Assembly: GCA_958423465.1 (NCBI GenBank)
Contig: CATZRD010000007.1
Location: 10,259 to 74,258, forward strand
Origin: an uncultured Oscillospiraceae bacterium
GTDB taxonomy: Bacteria; Bacillota; Clostridia; Oscillospirales; Oscillospiraceae
Reading direction: 5' to 3'
Length of the DNA: 64,000 nt
Shown here: piece by piece, positions 7,606 through 15,915 of the stretch
Position numbering within the stretch: the stretch's first letter is position 1
How the letters are laid out: every line of letters begins with the position of its first letter
Position numbers and translations under genes: made by a program
Notes under the pieces: generated by a model
The model's input: only the letters and a program-made list of their open reading frames with translations
Database searches by the model: none
What the model was told of the DNA's origin: nothing

Positions 7606-8222
7606 CGTTTCATCGCCCTTATCAGATAGGGGTTGGACCGCCGCTCATGGTCCAAGGTGGTCATGGGGCCGTGGCCGGGACAGACCCGGTAGTCCCCCTC
7701 CAGGGTTCCCAGCCGGTCCAGGGAGGCCATGATGGCCGCCCCCTCGCCGCCGGTCAGATCCCACCGGCCGCAGCCTCCGGCAAAGAGGGTGTCCCCGGAG
7801 AGCATCAGGTCTCCCGCCAGCAGCACCACGCTGCCGGCGGAGTGGCCCGGGGTGTGGAGCACCCGGATGGAGGTATCCCCCAGGCGGAGGGTGTCCCCGT
7901 CGCCGTAAGTCCGCTGGACTGCCCCCTGATGGGAGAGAAAATACCGGGAGGCGGGAGCGTCCGCCGGGCGCAGGTCCTCTTCATGGATATACACCGGCAC
8001 GTCGGGATAGACCTGCCGCAGCTCCGGCAGGGCCCCGGTATGGTCCCAGTGGCCGTGGGTCAGCAGAATCATGGCCAGGGTGAGGCCGCTTTTTTGGACC
8101 ATGTCCAGAATCTGGTCCGGGGCCCCGCCGGGGTCCACCAAGGCGGCCTGACCGCTTTTCTCGTCCCCCAGCAGACAGCAGTTGGCGTCCAGCGGCGGGA
8201 CGGGGATGGTGTCAAAGATCAT
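7602..8222 (-). CDS. Metallo-beta-lactamase fold hydrolase (glyoxalase II-like)
   Basis: A 206-residue protein with the metal-binding motif THGHWDH (residues 55-61), a further ligand in HTPGHSAGS, an acidic ligand in LSGDTLFAGG and a final His in CPGHGP. This is the compact MBL fold of YqgX/hydroxyacylglutathione hydrolase-like thioester hydrolases. The substrate is unknown. A longer upstream open frame exists, but the ATG at 8222 gives the family start MIFDTIPVPPLDANCCLLG. It lies between a small membrane protein and hemZ, overlapping hemZ by 4 bases. Confidence 0.85.
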   Translation of the reverse strand: MIFDTIPVPPLDANCCLLGDEKSGQAALVDPGGAPDQILDMVQKSGLTLAMILLTHGHWDHTGALPELRQVYPDVPVYIHEEDLRPADAPASRYFLSHQGAVQRTYGDGDTLRLGDTSIRVLHTPGHSAGSVVLLAGDLMLSGDTLFAGGCGRWDLTGGEGAAIMASLDRLGTLEGDYRVCPGHGPMTTLDHERRSNPYLIRAMKR

Positions 8223-8245
8223 AGGACGTCGTCTCCTTGCAGATG

Positions 8246-8443
8246 TTAGTTTTCGCCGTCTGTCCCGCCGCGGAAGCGGCGGACCCGGAGGATAAAGCTG
8301 ACCACCCAGAGGACGGCGCACAAAAACTGGAGGAAGCTCAGCTGCCCATGCCGGAGCGTGCTCACGCACCAGAGGATGCACGCCAGCGCCGTCAAACCGT
8401 ACAGCACGCAGGCCGCCAGCAGCATTTTCCTTTTGTCTGTCAT
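8246..8443 (-). CDS. Small two-helix membrane protein
   Basis: A 65-residue protein with two hydrophobic segments, about residues 6-25 (KMLLAACVLYGLTALACILW) and 34-52 (QLSFLQFLCAVLWVVSFIL), and a basic C-terminal tail RVRRFRGG. No family is recognised. It sits between dtd and the metallo-hydrolase with short gaps and the same strand, so it is likely part of that transcript. Codon use matches the neighbours, which argues that it is real. Confidence 0.6.
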   Translation of the reverse strand: MTDKRKMLLAACVLYGLTALACILWCVSTLRHGQLSFLQFLCAVLWVVSFILRVRRFRGGTDGEN

Positions 8444-8452
8444 GGCGTTCTC

Positions 8453-8893
8453 CTATTGTTCCGTATCGAAGAGAATCGTGATCGGTCCGTCGTTTTCCGA
8501 CGTGACCAGCATTTCCGCGCCGAACTCCCCATGCTCCACGGCAAAGCCCCGCTCCCGGCACCGGGCCATAAAGGCCTCGTACAGGGGAACGGCCAGCTCC
8601 GGCTTGGCGGCGTGGGAAAAGCCGGGGCGGCGGCTGGAGGTGTCGGCGTACAGGGTGAACTGGCTCACCACCAGCAGGCTTCCGCCTACGGTCTCCAGAT
8701 TCAGGTTCATCTTGCCGTTTTCATCGTCAAAGACCCGCAGGTTGCAGATCTTGTCCGCCAGCTTGTGGGCGGTGTCCAGCGTGTCGTTGGGGCCAACCCC
8801 CAGCAGGACCAGGTAGCCCCGGCCGATGGCTCCGTTGATCCGCCCGCCGATCTCGACGGAGGCGGAACGGACCCGGGTAACAACAGCTCTCAT
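8453..8893 (-). CDS. dtd: D-aminoacyl-tRNA deacylase
   Basis: A 146-residue protein with the DTD fold: MRAVVTRVRSASVEI start, the catalytic block LLVVSQFTLYAD, the RRPGFSHAA segment and a GPITI strand near the C-terminus (NDGPITILFD). It cleaves D-amino acids (and mischarged glycine) from tRNA. GGAGGTGAAAACGAT precedes the ATG; the longer upstream frame has no such signal. It follows relA, the standard recJ-relA-dtd order, but a palindromic terminator separates it from relA. Confidence 0.92.
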   Translation of the reverse strand: MRAVVTRVRSASVEIGGRINGAIGRGYLVLLGVGPNDTLDTAHKLADKICNLRVFDDENGKMNLNLETVGGSLLVVSQFTLYADTSSRRPGFSHAAKPELAVPLYEAFMARCRERGFAVEHGEFGAEMLVTSENDGPITILFDTEQ

Positions 8894-8961
8894 ATCGTTT
8901 TCACCTCCAGCATCATCAAAAAGCTCTCCGCGGAAGTGTTGCGCCCGCAGGCGTAACATAA

Positions 8962-8981
8962 TTGAAATCGTTTGAAATCGT
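8962..8981. repeat. Tandem 10-bp direct repeat upstream of dtd
   Basis: TTGAAATCGT occurs twice without a gap (8962-8971, 8972-8981), about 70 bases upstream of the dtd start. The one-turn periodicity would suit a protein-binding site. Confidence 0.5.
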
Positions 8982-9045
8982 TTTTCCGGGGGCGTGTACC
9001 TCGGAAAAACACTTTGCGGGCCGCGCTCGGCCCGGTCCTTCCTGG

Positions 9046-9074
9046 TCAAAAAAGATGCGAAGCATCTTTTTTGA
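9046..9074 (-). terminator. Perfect palindromic terminator after relA
   Basis: A 13-bp perfect stem with a 3-base loop (TCAAAAAAGATGC, gaa, complement) starts 6 bases after the relA stop. The A/T-rich outer stem gives a U-run on either strand, so it can terminate relA transcription. Confidence 0.8.
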
Positions 9075-9080
9075 TGGGTG

Positions 9081-11303
9081 TCAGCCAGCCGGGCGGTTCA
9101 CCTTCATGACGCTGGAGATGTTGTGGATCTTCCGCATCACCTGGTCCAGCTGCTCGCTGTCGGAGACGCTGATGGTCAGGGAGAAGATGGCGAAGCCGTC
9201 GGCGGTGGCGTGTACGTTCAGGGCGGACACGTTCACCTTGCAGGTGCTCAGGGCGGAGGAGATGTCCACCAGCAGGTTGGGCCGGTCCTTGCACACCACC
9301 TCCAGAGCGGTGGAGTAGGACTCGTGGATGTCGTCTCCCCAGGAGACCTTGATCCAGCGGCCCTGATCCCCGGCGGAGCGCCGGGCCGGGTCCGCGTTGG
9401 GGCAGTCCTTCCGGTGGACGGACACGCCGTAGCCCCGGGTGATGAAGCCCACGATCTCGTCCCCCGGCACGGGGGTGCAGCACTTGGAGAACTTCACCAG
9501 ACAGTTGCTGAGGCCCTCCACCACGATGCCCTTTTCGCTTTTGACCCGTTTGGGCAGCGTCTTGTCCGCGGCGGCGGGCTGCTCCTTGGCGGCGGCAGCG
9601 GCCGCCGCTTCGGCCGCCGCCTTCTCCAGGGCGGCGGTGCGGCTGAGCTGCAAAAGGCCGTCCTTGATGCGGTTCACCGCCTTCAGGGAGGTGTAGCCGC
9701 CGTAGCCGATGGCGGCGTACATCTCGTCCAGGCTCTGGAAGCCCACCCGCTTTAAGAGGGAGGGCAGCACGTCGGGAGGCGTGATCTGGTTCATGGCGAT
9801 GCCGGCGTGGCGCAGCTCCTCCTCGAAGGAGGCCCGGCCCTGGGCGATGTTCTCCTCCCGCCGCTCCTTCTTGAACCACTGGCGGATCTTGCTGCGGGCC
9901 TCGCTGGATTTGGCGATCTTCACCCAGTCCCGGCTGGGGCCGTGGGCGGATTTGGAGGTGCTGATCTCCACGATGTCGCCGTTGTGGAGCTGGTAGTCGA
10001 AGCCCACCATCCGGCCGTTGACCTTGGCCCCCACCATGGAGTTGCCCACGGCGGAGTGGATGGAGTAGGCGAAGTCGATGGGGGTGGCCCCGGCGGGCAG
10101 ATTGCACACGTCCCCCCGGGGAGTAAAGACGAACACCTCGTCGGAGAACATGTCGATCTTCAGGGAGTGGATGAACTCCTCGGCGTCGGCGTCCTCCTGG
10201 TTCTCCAGCAGCCGGCGGATCCACTCATAGGTCTTTTCGCCGCCCTCGCCCTTGATGCCCTGCTTGTACTTCCAGTGGGCGGCCACGCCGTACTCGGCGA
10301 TGGCGTGCATATCGTAGGTGCGGATCTGGACCTCGAAGGGGATGCCGTCCTCGCCGATGACCGTGGTGTGCAGGCTCTGGTACATATTGGGCTTGGGGGT
10401 GGCGATATAGTCCTTGAACCGGCCCAGGATGGGCTTGTAGAGGTCGTGGATCACCCCCAGCACGTTGTAGCAGTCCGCCACCGTGTCCACCAGCACCCGG
10501 AAGGCGAAGAGGTCGTAGACCTCGTCCATGGTCTTCTCCTGGGCGTACATCTTCCGGTAGATGCTGTAGGGGTGCTTTACCCGGCCGTAGACCGTGGAGC
10601 CGGAGATGCCCAGCTCCGTGAGCCGCTGGGTGATCTGGGACTGGATGGACTCCATGAACTGCCCGTGCTGGGCGCTCTCCTCCTGGAGCTTGGCCACGAT
10701 CTCGTCGTAGGCCGTGGGGTCCAGGTACTTCAGCGACAGGTCCTCCAGCTCCCACTTCACCTTCTGCATCCCCAGCCGGTGGGCGATGGGGGCGTAGATC
10801 TCCATGGTCTCGAAGGCCTTTTTCTTCTGCTTTTCCGGGGTCTGGTACTCCATGGTCCGCATATTGTGGAGGCGGTCGGCGATCTTGATGAGGATCACCC
10901 GGATGTCCCGGCTCATGGCGAAGAGCATCTTCCGCAGATTCTCCATCTGCTCCTCCTCCATGGAGCTGTACTGGACCCTCGTCAGCTTGGTGACGCCGTC
11001 CACAATGTCCGCGATGGTGACGCCGAAGCGCCTGGCGATGTCGTCGTAGGTGCTGTCCGTATCCTCGATGCAGTCGTGGAGCAGGGCGGCGATGATGGAC
11101 TCGCTGTCCAGTCGCATCTCCGCCACGATCTGGGCCACCTGGATGGGGTGGGTGATATAAGGGGTCCCGTCCCGCCGGAGCTGGGCGCCGTGGTGGTCCC
11201 GGGCATATTCAAAGGCCGCGCGGATCTGAGTGAAATCCGCGGAAATATTGTAGCCTCGGATGGTTTTTTCCAGGTGCTGATACCGCTCGTCTACTGTGAC
11301 CAT
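9081..11303 (-). CDS. relA: Bifunctional (p)ppGpp synthase/hydrolase RelA/SpoT
   Basis: A 740-residue Rsh protein. The N-terminal HD hydrolase domain carries LLHDCIEDTD (HD at residues 76-77), followed by the synthetase domain with GRFKDYIATPKPNMYQSLHT. The RFKD form is typical of bifunctional enzymes rather than synthetase-only RelA. A TGS domain (FVFTPRGDVCNLPAGATPIDFAY) and a C-terminal ACT domain follow. It makes and degrades the stringent-response alarmone. The upstream-extended frame runs through recJ and is rejected; the ATG at 11303 is 2 bases after the recJ stop and gives the family start MVTVDERYQHLE. Confidence 0.95.
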   Translation of the reverse strand: MVTVDERYQHLEKTIRGYNISADFTQIRAAFEYARDHHGAQLRRDGTPYITHPIQVAQIVAEMRLDSESIIAALLHDCIEDTDSTYDDIARRFGVTIADIVDGVTKLTRVQYSSMEEEQMENLRKMLFAMSRDIRVILIKIADRLHNMRTMEYQTPEKQKKKAFETMEIYAPIAHRLGMQKVKWELEDLSLKYLDPTAYDEIVAKLQEESAQHGQFMESIQSQITQRLTELGISGSTVYGRVKHPYSIYRKMYAQEKTMDEVYDLFAFRVLVDTVADCYNVLGVIHDLYKPILGRFKDYIATPKPNMYQSLHTTVIGEDGIPFEVQIRTYDMHAIAEYGVAAHWKYKQGIKGEGGEKTYEWIRRLLENQEDADAEEFIHSLKIDMFSDEVFVFTPRGDVCNLPAGATPIDFAYSIHSAVGNSMVGAKVNGRMVGFDYQLHNGDIVEISTSKSAHGPSRDWVKIAKSSEARSKIRQWFKKERREENIAQGRASFEEELRHAGIAMNQITPPDVLPSLLKRVGFQSLDEMYAAIGYGGYTSLKAVNRIKDGLLQLSRTAALEKAAAEAAAAAAAKEQPAAADKTLPKRVKSEKGIVVEGLSNCLVKFSKCCTPVPGDEIVGFITRGYGVSVHRKDCPNADPARRSAGDQGRWIKVSWGDDIHESYSTALEVVCKDRPNLLVDISSALSTCKVNVSALNVHATADGFAIFSLTISVSDSEQLDQVMRKIHNISSVMKVNRPAG

Positions 11304-11305
11304 GG

Positions 11306-13393
11306 TCAGCAGCCTCCTCTCTCGTCCGTATCCAGAATCTGCCGCAGGCGGCAGATATAGGCGCTCTGTTCCAGCTCCGCCCGCTGCCCCGGCAGGGGCC
11401 GGAGGCGCAGCCGCCCGGCGCGCTCCTCCCGCTCCAGCAGGGAGCGCTCGGCGAAGATCTCCACGCCCAGCGCCGCCCGCAGAAAGCTCTCGCAGCCGTC
11501 CAGCGCGGCGGCCAGCCGCCGCAGCAGAGGCAGCCGGTCCCCCTGGCAGCCGCCGCAGCGGTCCATGCGGTCGATGGCCCGCCACAGCGCCGCCAGCTGA
11601 TCCCGGCGGGGCATCAGCCGCCGGGCCTCCTGCCGGTCCAGGGGGCCGCCGGAGATGAGACGCTCCACCAGCTCCAGACACTCCCGCTCCCGGGCGGTGG
11701 GGTCCACGGCGGGGCGCAGGTCCACCATCTGGAGCTGTACGCTGCTGACGCCCCGGAACTCGTTGATCTGGAGGTAGAAGGCGGCGTCCACCAGCATCCC
11801 CGGGGCTACGCCGCAGTCCTGGGCGGTGGTGGAAAAGAAGATTCCGTCAAAGTGGTACGCGCCCCGGCTCAGCCGCAGCTTCAGGTGCCGGTTCTGGCCC
11901 ACGTTCTGCATGGCCTCCACCCGGACGCCCATGAGGGCGAACACGGGCCGGGCGTTCCCCGCGCCGTAAGGCTCCAGACGGCCCAGCTGGGCCACCTCGT
12001 CCAGGCTCATCCACGCCGGGTCCGCCACCGCGTCCACGTCCAGGGAGGAGATGGGGGCGCGGTCCCCGGTAAAGGCGCTGACGAAGCGGTTCATCCGCTC
12101 CCGGAAGGCGGGGATATCCTCCTCCCGGATGTTGAAGCCCGCGGCCAGCTCGTGGCCGCCGAAGTCCGCCAGCAGGTCTGAGCAGGCCTCCAGAGCCGCG
12201 AACAGGTTAAAGCCGCCATAGCTGCGGCAGGAGCCTTTGCCCATGCCGTTTTGCAGGTGGATCATAAAGCTGGGGCAGGAGTACCGCTCGCTGAGGCGGG
12301 AGGCCACGATGCCCACCACCCCCTGATGCCAGGTGCTGCTGGAGAGCACCAGGGCGCTGCGCTGGCCGGCGGGCAGCCGCTCGATCTGCTCCACCGCCTG
12401 GGCGAAGATCTCCTGTTCCACGGACTGCCGCTCCCGGTTCAGGTCGCACAGGTCCCGGGCCAGCTCCTCCGCCTGGGCGGGGTCGTCGGTGAGCAGCAGC
12501 CGCACGGCCAGCTCCGCCTCTCCCATGCGCCCGGCGGCGTTGAGCCGGGGGGCCAGCACGAAGCCGATCTGAATGGAGGTGACGTCCTTGCCCCACAGGC
12601 CCGTCTCCTTCAGCAGGGCCCGCAGGCCCACCAGATGGGTGCCGGGGATGGCCTCCAGCCCCCGGTAGACGATGGTGCGGTTCTCGTCGCTCATTTTCAT
12701 CACGTCCGCCACCGTGCCGATGGCGGCCAGGGTGCAGTACCGGGCGAAAATAGCCTCCTCCCGGCCCCGGCCCAGGGCCAGCGCCAGCTTCAGCGCCACG
12801 CCCACCCCCGCCAGGTGCTTGAAGGGGTAGGGACAGTCGCTCCGCCGGGGGTCCACCACGGCGGCGGCGTCGGGGAGGGTGCTCTTGCATTCATGGTGGT
12901 CGGTGATCACCAGATCCAGACCGATCTCTCTGGCGTACCGGGCCTCCTCTACGCCGGTGATGCCGCAGTCCACGGTGATCACCAGAGTGACGCCCTGTTC
13001 CCGCAGGCCCAGCAGGGCGTCGCGGCCCAGACCGTAGCCCTCCTCGATACGGCGGGGGATATAGAAGAGACAGTCCGCTCCCCGGGAGCGGAGATAGTCC
13101 GTCAGCAGGGCTGTAGAGGTGATGCCGTCCACGTCGTAGTCGCCGAATACGGCGATCTTCTCTCCGGCCTCCAGGGCCTGGCCGATGCGGGCGGCCGCCT
13201 TGTCCATGTCCCGCATGAGAAAGGGGGAGAGGTGGAGCTGCCGGTCCCGGTCCAGAAAGGCGGCGGCGTCCTCGGGGGTGTCCACGCCCCGGCTGGCCAG
13301 CACGGCGCTCATCAGGCAGGGATAGCCCGCGTCCCGCAGCCGGTCAAAGGCCGCTTTGCCGCCGTCGGCGGTGATCCACCTGGCGTATTTCAC
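11306..13393 (-). CDS. recJ: Single-stranded-DNA-specific exonuclease RecJ
   Basis: A 695-residue DHH phosphoesterase: motif I VFGDYDVDGITST (residues 82-94), motif III VITDHHE, the DHHA1-type GGHELAAGFNI motif and a C-terminal OB-fold region. It degrades single-stranded DNA 5' to 3' in recombination and mismatch repair. The start is a GTG with GGAGGG just upstream (MKYARWITADGG); the longer ATG frame begins before the promoter and is rejected. The promoter TTGCGT-N17-TATAAT precedes it and relA follows after 2 bases, so recJ-relA form one unit. Confidence 0.93.
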   Translation of the reverse strand: MKYARWITADGGKAAFDRLRDAGYPCLMSAVLASRGVDTPEDAAAFLDRDRQLHLSPFLMRDMDKAAARIGQALEAGEKIAVFGDYDVDGITSTALLTDYLRSRGADCLFYIPRRIEEGYGLGRDALLGLREQGVTLVITVDCGITGVEEARYAREIGLDLVITDHHECKSTLPDAAAVVDPRRSDCPYPFKHLAGVGVALKLALALGRGREEAIFARYCTLAAIGTVADVMKMSDENRTIVYRGLEAIPGTHLVGLRALLKETGLWGKDVTSIQIGFVLAPRLNAAGRMGEAELAVRLLLTDDPAQAEELARDLCDLNRERQSVEQEIFAQAVEQIERLPAGQRSALVLSSSTWHQGVVGIVASRLSERYSCPSFMIHLQNGMGKGSCRSYGGFNLFAALEACSDLLADFGGHELAAGFNIREEDIPAFRERMNRFVSAFTGDRAPISSLDVDAVADPAWMSLDEVAQLGRLEPYGAGNARPVFALMGVRVEAMQNVGQNRHLKLRLSRGAYHFDGIFFSTTAQDCGVAPGMLVDAAFYLQINEFRGVSSVQLQMVDLRPAVDPTARERECLELVERLISGGPLDRQEARRLMPRRDQLAALWRAIDRMDRCGGCQGDRLPLLRRLAAALDGCESFLRAALGVEIFAERSLLEREERAGRLRLRPLPGQRAELEQSAYICRLRQILDTDERGGC

Positions 13394-13472
13394 GGGGCGT
13401 CCCTCCTTTCTTACAGCCGCCGCCTGCCGCCGCCCCGGCGGCCGCGGCGCATACGGGGAAATATAACACCTT

Positions 13473-13501
13473 ATTATAGCGTAACCGGCGAAAAAACGCA
13501 A
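13473..13501 (-). promoter_or_regulatory. Promoter of recJ-relA
   Basis: On the minus strand TTGCGT (13501-13496), a 17-base spacer and a consensus TATAAT (13478-13473) lie 80 bases before the recJ start. Confidence 0.75.
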
Positions 13502-13546
13502 TCCCCTTTCCCGGGAGCCGGTGAGAAAAGGGAAGAAACAGAAAAA

Positions 13547-13582
13547 CGGCAGGAGGCCGCCCCCTACGGGCGGCCTCCTGCC
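13547..13582 (-). terminator. Intrinsic terminator of malQ
   Basis: A long GC-rich hairpin (CGGCAGGAGGCCGCCC and its complement) is followed on the minus strand by GTTTTTCTGTTTC, just after the malQ stop. Confidence 0.85.
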
Positions 13583-13625
13583 GGCGGAGGACGGAAGAGC
13601 CGGGGAGGAACAGGACGTCCCCCCG

Positions 13626-15113
13626 TCAGCACCGGCCATACATCCTGGCGTACTGGCAGAGCTTTTTCGCCAGGCCGGGGCTGGCCTCGCCGGGCAGCAG
13701 CCGCCACTGCCAGTTGCCCCCCAGGGAACCGGGGGTGTTCATGCGGGACTCGCCGCCCAGACCCAGGCAGTCCTGCATCTGGACCACGAAGGTGTCCGCC
13801 ACGGAGGACATGCCGCCCCGGATCACGCCCCAGTTGAACTCCTCCTCGGCGTTCAGGCCCAGGTACTTTCGGGCAAAGGTGATGCTGTTCCGGTCCGCCT
13901 GCTCCCGCCACTGCATCACCGTCTCGTTGTCGTGGGTGCCCACATAGCACACGCAGTTGCGGGGGTAGGTGTGAGGCAGATAGTTGCTGGGTTCCCGGGT
14001 GTCGAAGGCGAACTCCAGCACCTTCATGCCCGGCAGGCCCGAGGCGTCCAGCAGCTGATGGACCTCCGGGGTGAGAAAGCCCAGGTCCTCGGCGATGATG
14101 TCCAGCCCGTGGAACCAGCTGGTGAGCACGCCCACAAGGTCCATGCCGGGGCCCTTCCGCCACCGGCCCACCCGGGCGGTCCTGGAGCCGTAGGGCACCG
14201 CCCAGTAGCTCTCCAGGCCCCGGAAATGGTCGATGCGGATCACGTCGAAGAGGCGGCTGGCGCCCTCCACCCGGCGGATCCACCAGCCGAAGCCGTCGGC
14301 GCGCATCCGGTCATAGTCGTACAGGGGGTTGCCCCAGAGCTGGCCGTCGGCGGTAAAGTAGTCCGGCGGCACGCCGGCCACCTCGGTAGGCACGTTGCCC
14401 TCCCCCAGCTGGAAGAACTCCGGTTCCGCCCACACGTCGGCGGAGTCCATGGCCACATAGATGGGCAGGTCCCCGATAATCTTCAGCCCCAGGGAGTGGA
14501 TGTAGTCCCGCAGGGCGTTCCACTGGCGGTAAAAGAGGTACTGGAGGTAGGTGAAAAAGTCCACGTCCTCCCGCAGCTCCCGCCGGTAGCGCTCCACCGC
14601 CTCCGGCGTTCTGACCCGGATATCGGCGTCGGGCCACTCCAGCCAGCTCTTCATGCCGAAGTGGCTCTTCACCGCCATGTACAGCGCGTAGTTGGGCAGC
14701 CACGGATTCTCCCGGGCAAAGGCCTCCACCGCCGCCCGGTCCCGGTCCCAGCCCCGCCGGAAGGCCCGGCGCAGCACGGCAAACCGGTTTTCGTAGATCC
14801 TGCCGAAGTCCACATGACGGGGGTCGCCGCCCCAGTCGATGCCCTCCAGCTCGGCGCCTTCCAGCAGGCCGTCGGCGATCAGCAGATCCAGGTCGATGAA
14901 GTAGGGGTTCCCGGCGAAGGTGGAAAAGCTCTGGTAGGGGCTGTCCCCATAGCTGGTGGGACCGAGGGGCAGAAGCTGCCAGTAGGTCTGGCCCGCGGCC
15001 TTCAGAAAGTCGGCGAAGGCGTAGGCCTCCTTTCCCAGAGTGCCGATGCCGTAGGGGGAGGGGAGGGAGGAGATATGCAGAAGGATGCCGCTGGAGCGGT
15101 CCATGTTCATCAC
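13626..15113 (-). CDS. malQ: 4-alpha-glucanotransferase (amylomaltase, GH77)
   Basis: A 495-residue GH77 enzyme. Typical blocks are RSSGILLHISSLPSPYGIGTLG at the N-terminus, SYGDSPYQSFSTFAGNPYFIDLD, then VIRIDHFRGLESYWAVP (nucleophile Asp in the IDHFR motif), IIAEDLGFLTPEV (acid/base Glu) and GTHDNET (third Asp). It disproportionates maltodextrins in the cytoplasm during glycogen/maltose use. The start is ambiguous among clustered Met codons (15113, 15110, 15104); the ribosome site is weak. It is a single gene with its own terminator. Confidence 0.95.
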   Translation of the reverse strand: MMNMDRSSGILLHISSLPSPYGIGTLGKEAYAFADFLKAAGQTYWQLLPLGPTSYGDSPYQSFSTFAGNPYFIDLDLLIADGLLEGAELEGIDWGGDPRHVDFGRIYENRFAVLRRAFRRGWDRDRAAVEAFARENPWLPNYALYMAVKSHFGMKSWLEWPDADIRVRTPEAVERYRRELREDVDFFTYLQYLFYRQWNALRDYIHSLGLKIIGDLPIYVAMDSADVWAEPEFFQLGEGNVPTEVAGVPPDYFTADGQLWGNPLYDYDRMRADGFGWWIRRVEGASRLFDVIRIDHFRGLESYWAVPYGSRTARVGRWRKGPGMDLVGVLTSWFHGLDIIAEDLGFLTPEVHQLLDASGLPGMKVLEFAFDTREPSNYLPHTYPRNCVCYVGTHDNETVMQWREQADRNSITFARKYLGLNAEEEFNWGVIRGGMSSVADTFVVQMQDCLGLGGESRMNTPGSLGGNWQWRLLPGEASPGLAKKLCQYARMYGRC

Positions 15114-15127
15114 GCTTTCTCAAATAG

Positions 15128-15156
15128 AGTTCCGCCCCCGGATCGGAGGCGGAACT
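15128..15156 (-). terminator. Hairpin between the GNAT gene and malQ
   Basis: AGTTCCGCC (15128-15136) pairs with GGCGGAACT (15148-15156). On the minus strand CTATTTG follows, a weak U-tract, so it may be a leaky terminator of the GNAT gene just 15 bases before the malQ start. Confidence 0.5.
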
Positions 15157-15228
15157 ATCATACCATTACTGCCCCGGGTTTGTAAACGGTGAATTTGCCC
15201 GGGAGCGAAAATTGTCGGCCGCCGGTCC

Positions 15229-15693
15229 TTACAGCGGCTTGATGAAGACCGGCAATTGATTTTTGGCGGCGGCGCTTCGGGCGCGCCGGTAGCCCCGGCG
15301 GACATAAAAATCCTGGGCGGTGTCGGAGGTCAGGATAGAGCCGCCGGCGCCGTGGGCGGCAAAATAGGACTCCGCCAGTTGGAGCAGGGCGGAGCCGTGG
15401 CCTTTGCCGCGGAATGGTTCCGCCACCCAGAATTCCCGCACAAAGCCCAGACTGGCGTCGAAAAACCAGCTGGAGAAGGGGAGCATACAAAACTGAATGA
15501 ATCCAATCGTCCCTCCCTCCCCGGTCAGGCGCAGATAGGAGACGTTTTGTTCTCCGGCCTCGCCCCGGTTCATCTCCCGGAACAGGCCGTCCCAATCCCG
15601 CACTTCGATTCCCAGCTCCGCGAAATAGAGCCGGAACGCCTGCTGGAACAGGGGGGACGAAAAATCGCGGATCAACAGATCGGTGGTTTGCAT
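15229..15693 (-). CDS. GNAT family N-acetyltransferase
   Basis: A 154-residue acetyltransferase. The acetyl-CoA site is visible as FVREFWVAEPFRGKGHGSALLQ (R/Q-x-x-G-x-G/A form: RGKGHG), with AQDFYVRRGYRRA (the FYxxxGF-like strand) near the C-terminus. It would acetylate an amine or similar acceptor that the sequence does not reveal. The upstream region is unusual: a promoter, two tiny reading frames and an intrinsic terminator lie before the gene. That layout is known for antibiotic-inducible resistance genes, so a resistance role is plausible but unproven. AAGGA precedes the ATG by about 9 bases. Confidence 0.85.
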   Translation of the reverse strand: MQTTDLLIRDFSSPLFQQAFRLYFAELGIEVRDWDGLFREMNRGEAGEQNVSYLRLTGEGGTIGFIQFCMLPFSSWFFDASLGFVREFWVAEPFRGKGHGSALLQLAESYFAAHGAGGSILTSDTAQDFYVRRGYRRARSAAAKNQLPVFIKPL

Positions 15694-15708
15694 AGCCGTT
15701 TTCCTTTC

Positions 15709-15762
15709 TTACAAAAAAATACAAGTGTTCCCGCGACACGAGAACACTTGGTATTTCTTCAT
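15709..15762 (-). CDS. Possible 17-residue leader peptide spanning the attenuator
   Basis: ATG at 15762 opens MKKYQVFSCRGNTCIFL with the stop at 15709-15711. The frame runs through both arms of the terminator hairpin and its U-run, so a translating or stalled ribosome would prevent the hairpin. No ribosome site is visible before the ATG; it lies 18 bases after the stop of the first leader frame, so re-initiation would be needed. Whether it is translated is uncertain. Confidence 0.4.
   Translation of the reverse strand: MKKYQVFSCRGNTCIFL
15722..15750 (-). terminator. Attenuator/terminator upstream of the GNAT gene
   Basis: A 9-bp stem (CAAGTGTTC/GAACACTTG with an 11-base loop) is followed on the minus strand by TATTTTTTTG. 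It lies 29 bases before the GNAT start, between its promoter and the gene, so it would cut expression unless relieved. Confidence 0.75.
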
Positions 15763-15780
15763 AGACGGCGGCGCGGCGGA

Positions 15781-15843
15781 TCAGCGGAGGAGGCCGGCCG
15801 TGAATGACAGATCGCTCTCGAACCGGGAAAATGAAGTTTTCAT
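15781..15843 (-). CDS. Possible 20-residue leader peptide
   Basis: ATG at 15843 encodes MKTSFSRFESDLSFTAGLLR and stops at 15781. AGGTG lies 6 bases before the ATG and the frame begins about 20 bases after the predicted transcription start, so it is well placed for translation. Its ends coincide with a 10-bp inverted repeat (GTGAATGACA at 15800-15809, complement at 15843-15852), so its own translation would melt that stem. Too short for any family assignment. Confidence 0.5.
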   Translation of the reverse strand: MKTSFSRFESDLSFTAGLLR

Positions 15844-15870
15844 GTCATTCACCTGCCTTTCCATATGCGC

Positions 15871-15899
15871 ATCGTACCATCAAGAGACGGATTTGTCAA
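15871..15899 (-). promoter_or_regulatory. Promoter of the GNAT leader-gene unit
   Basis: On the minus strand a consensus TTGACA (15899-15894), a 17-base spacer and TACGAT (15876-15871) lie immediately after the asparaginase stop, about 180 bases upstream of the GNAT start. Confidence 0.8.
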
Positions 15900-15915
15900 G
15901 CCGGATGTCCGGAGC

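Noticed and set aside
11304..11681. Upstream extension of relA into recJ
   Set aside because: The extra 126 residues are a shadow of recJ with Ala/Gly/Arg-rich composition; the ATG right after the recJ stop gives the family start.
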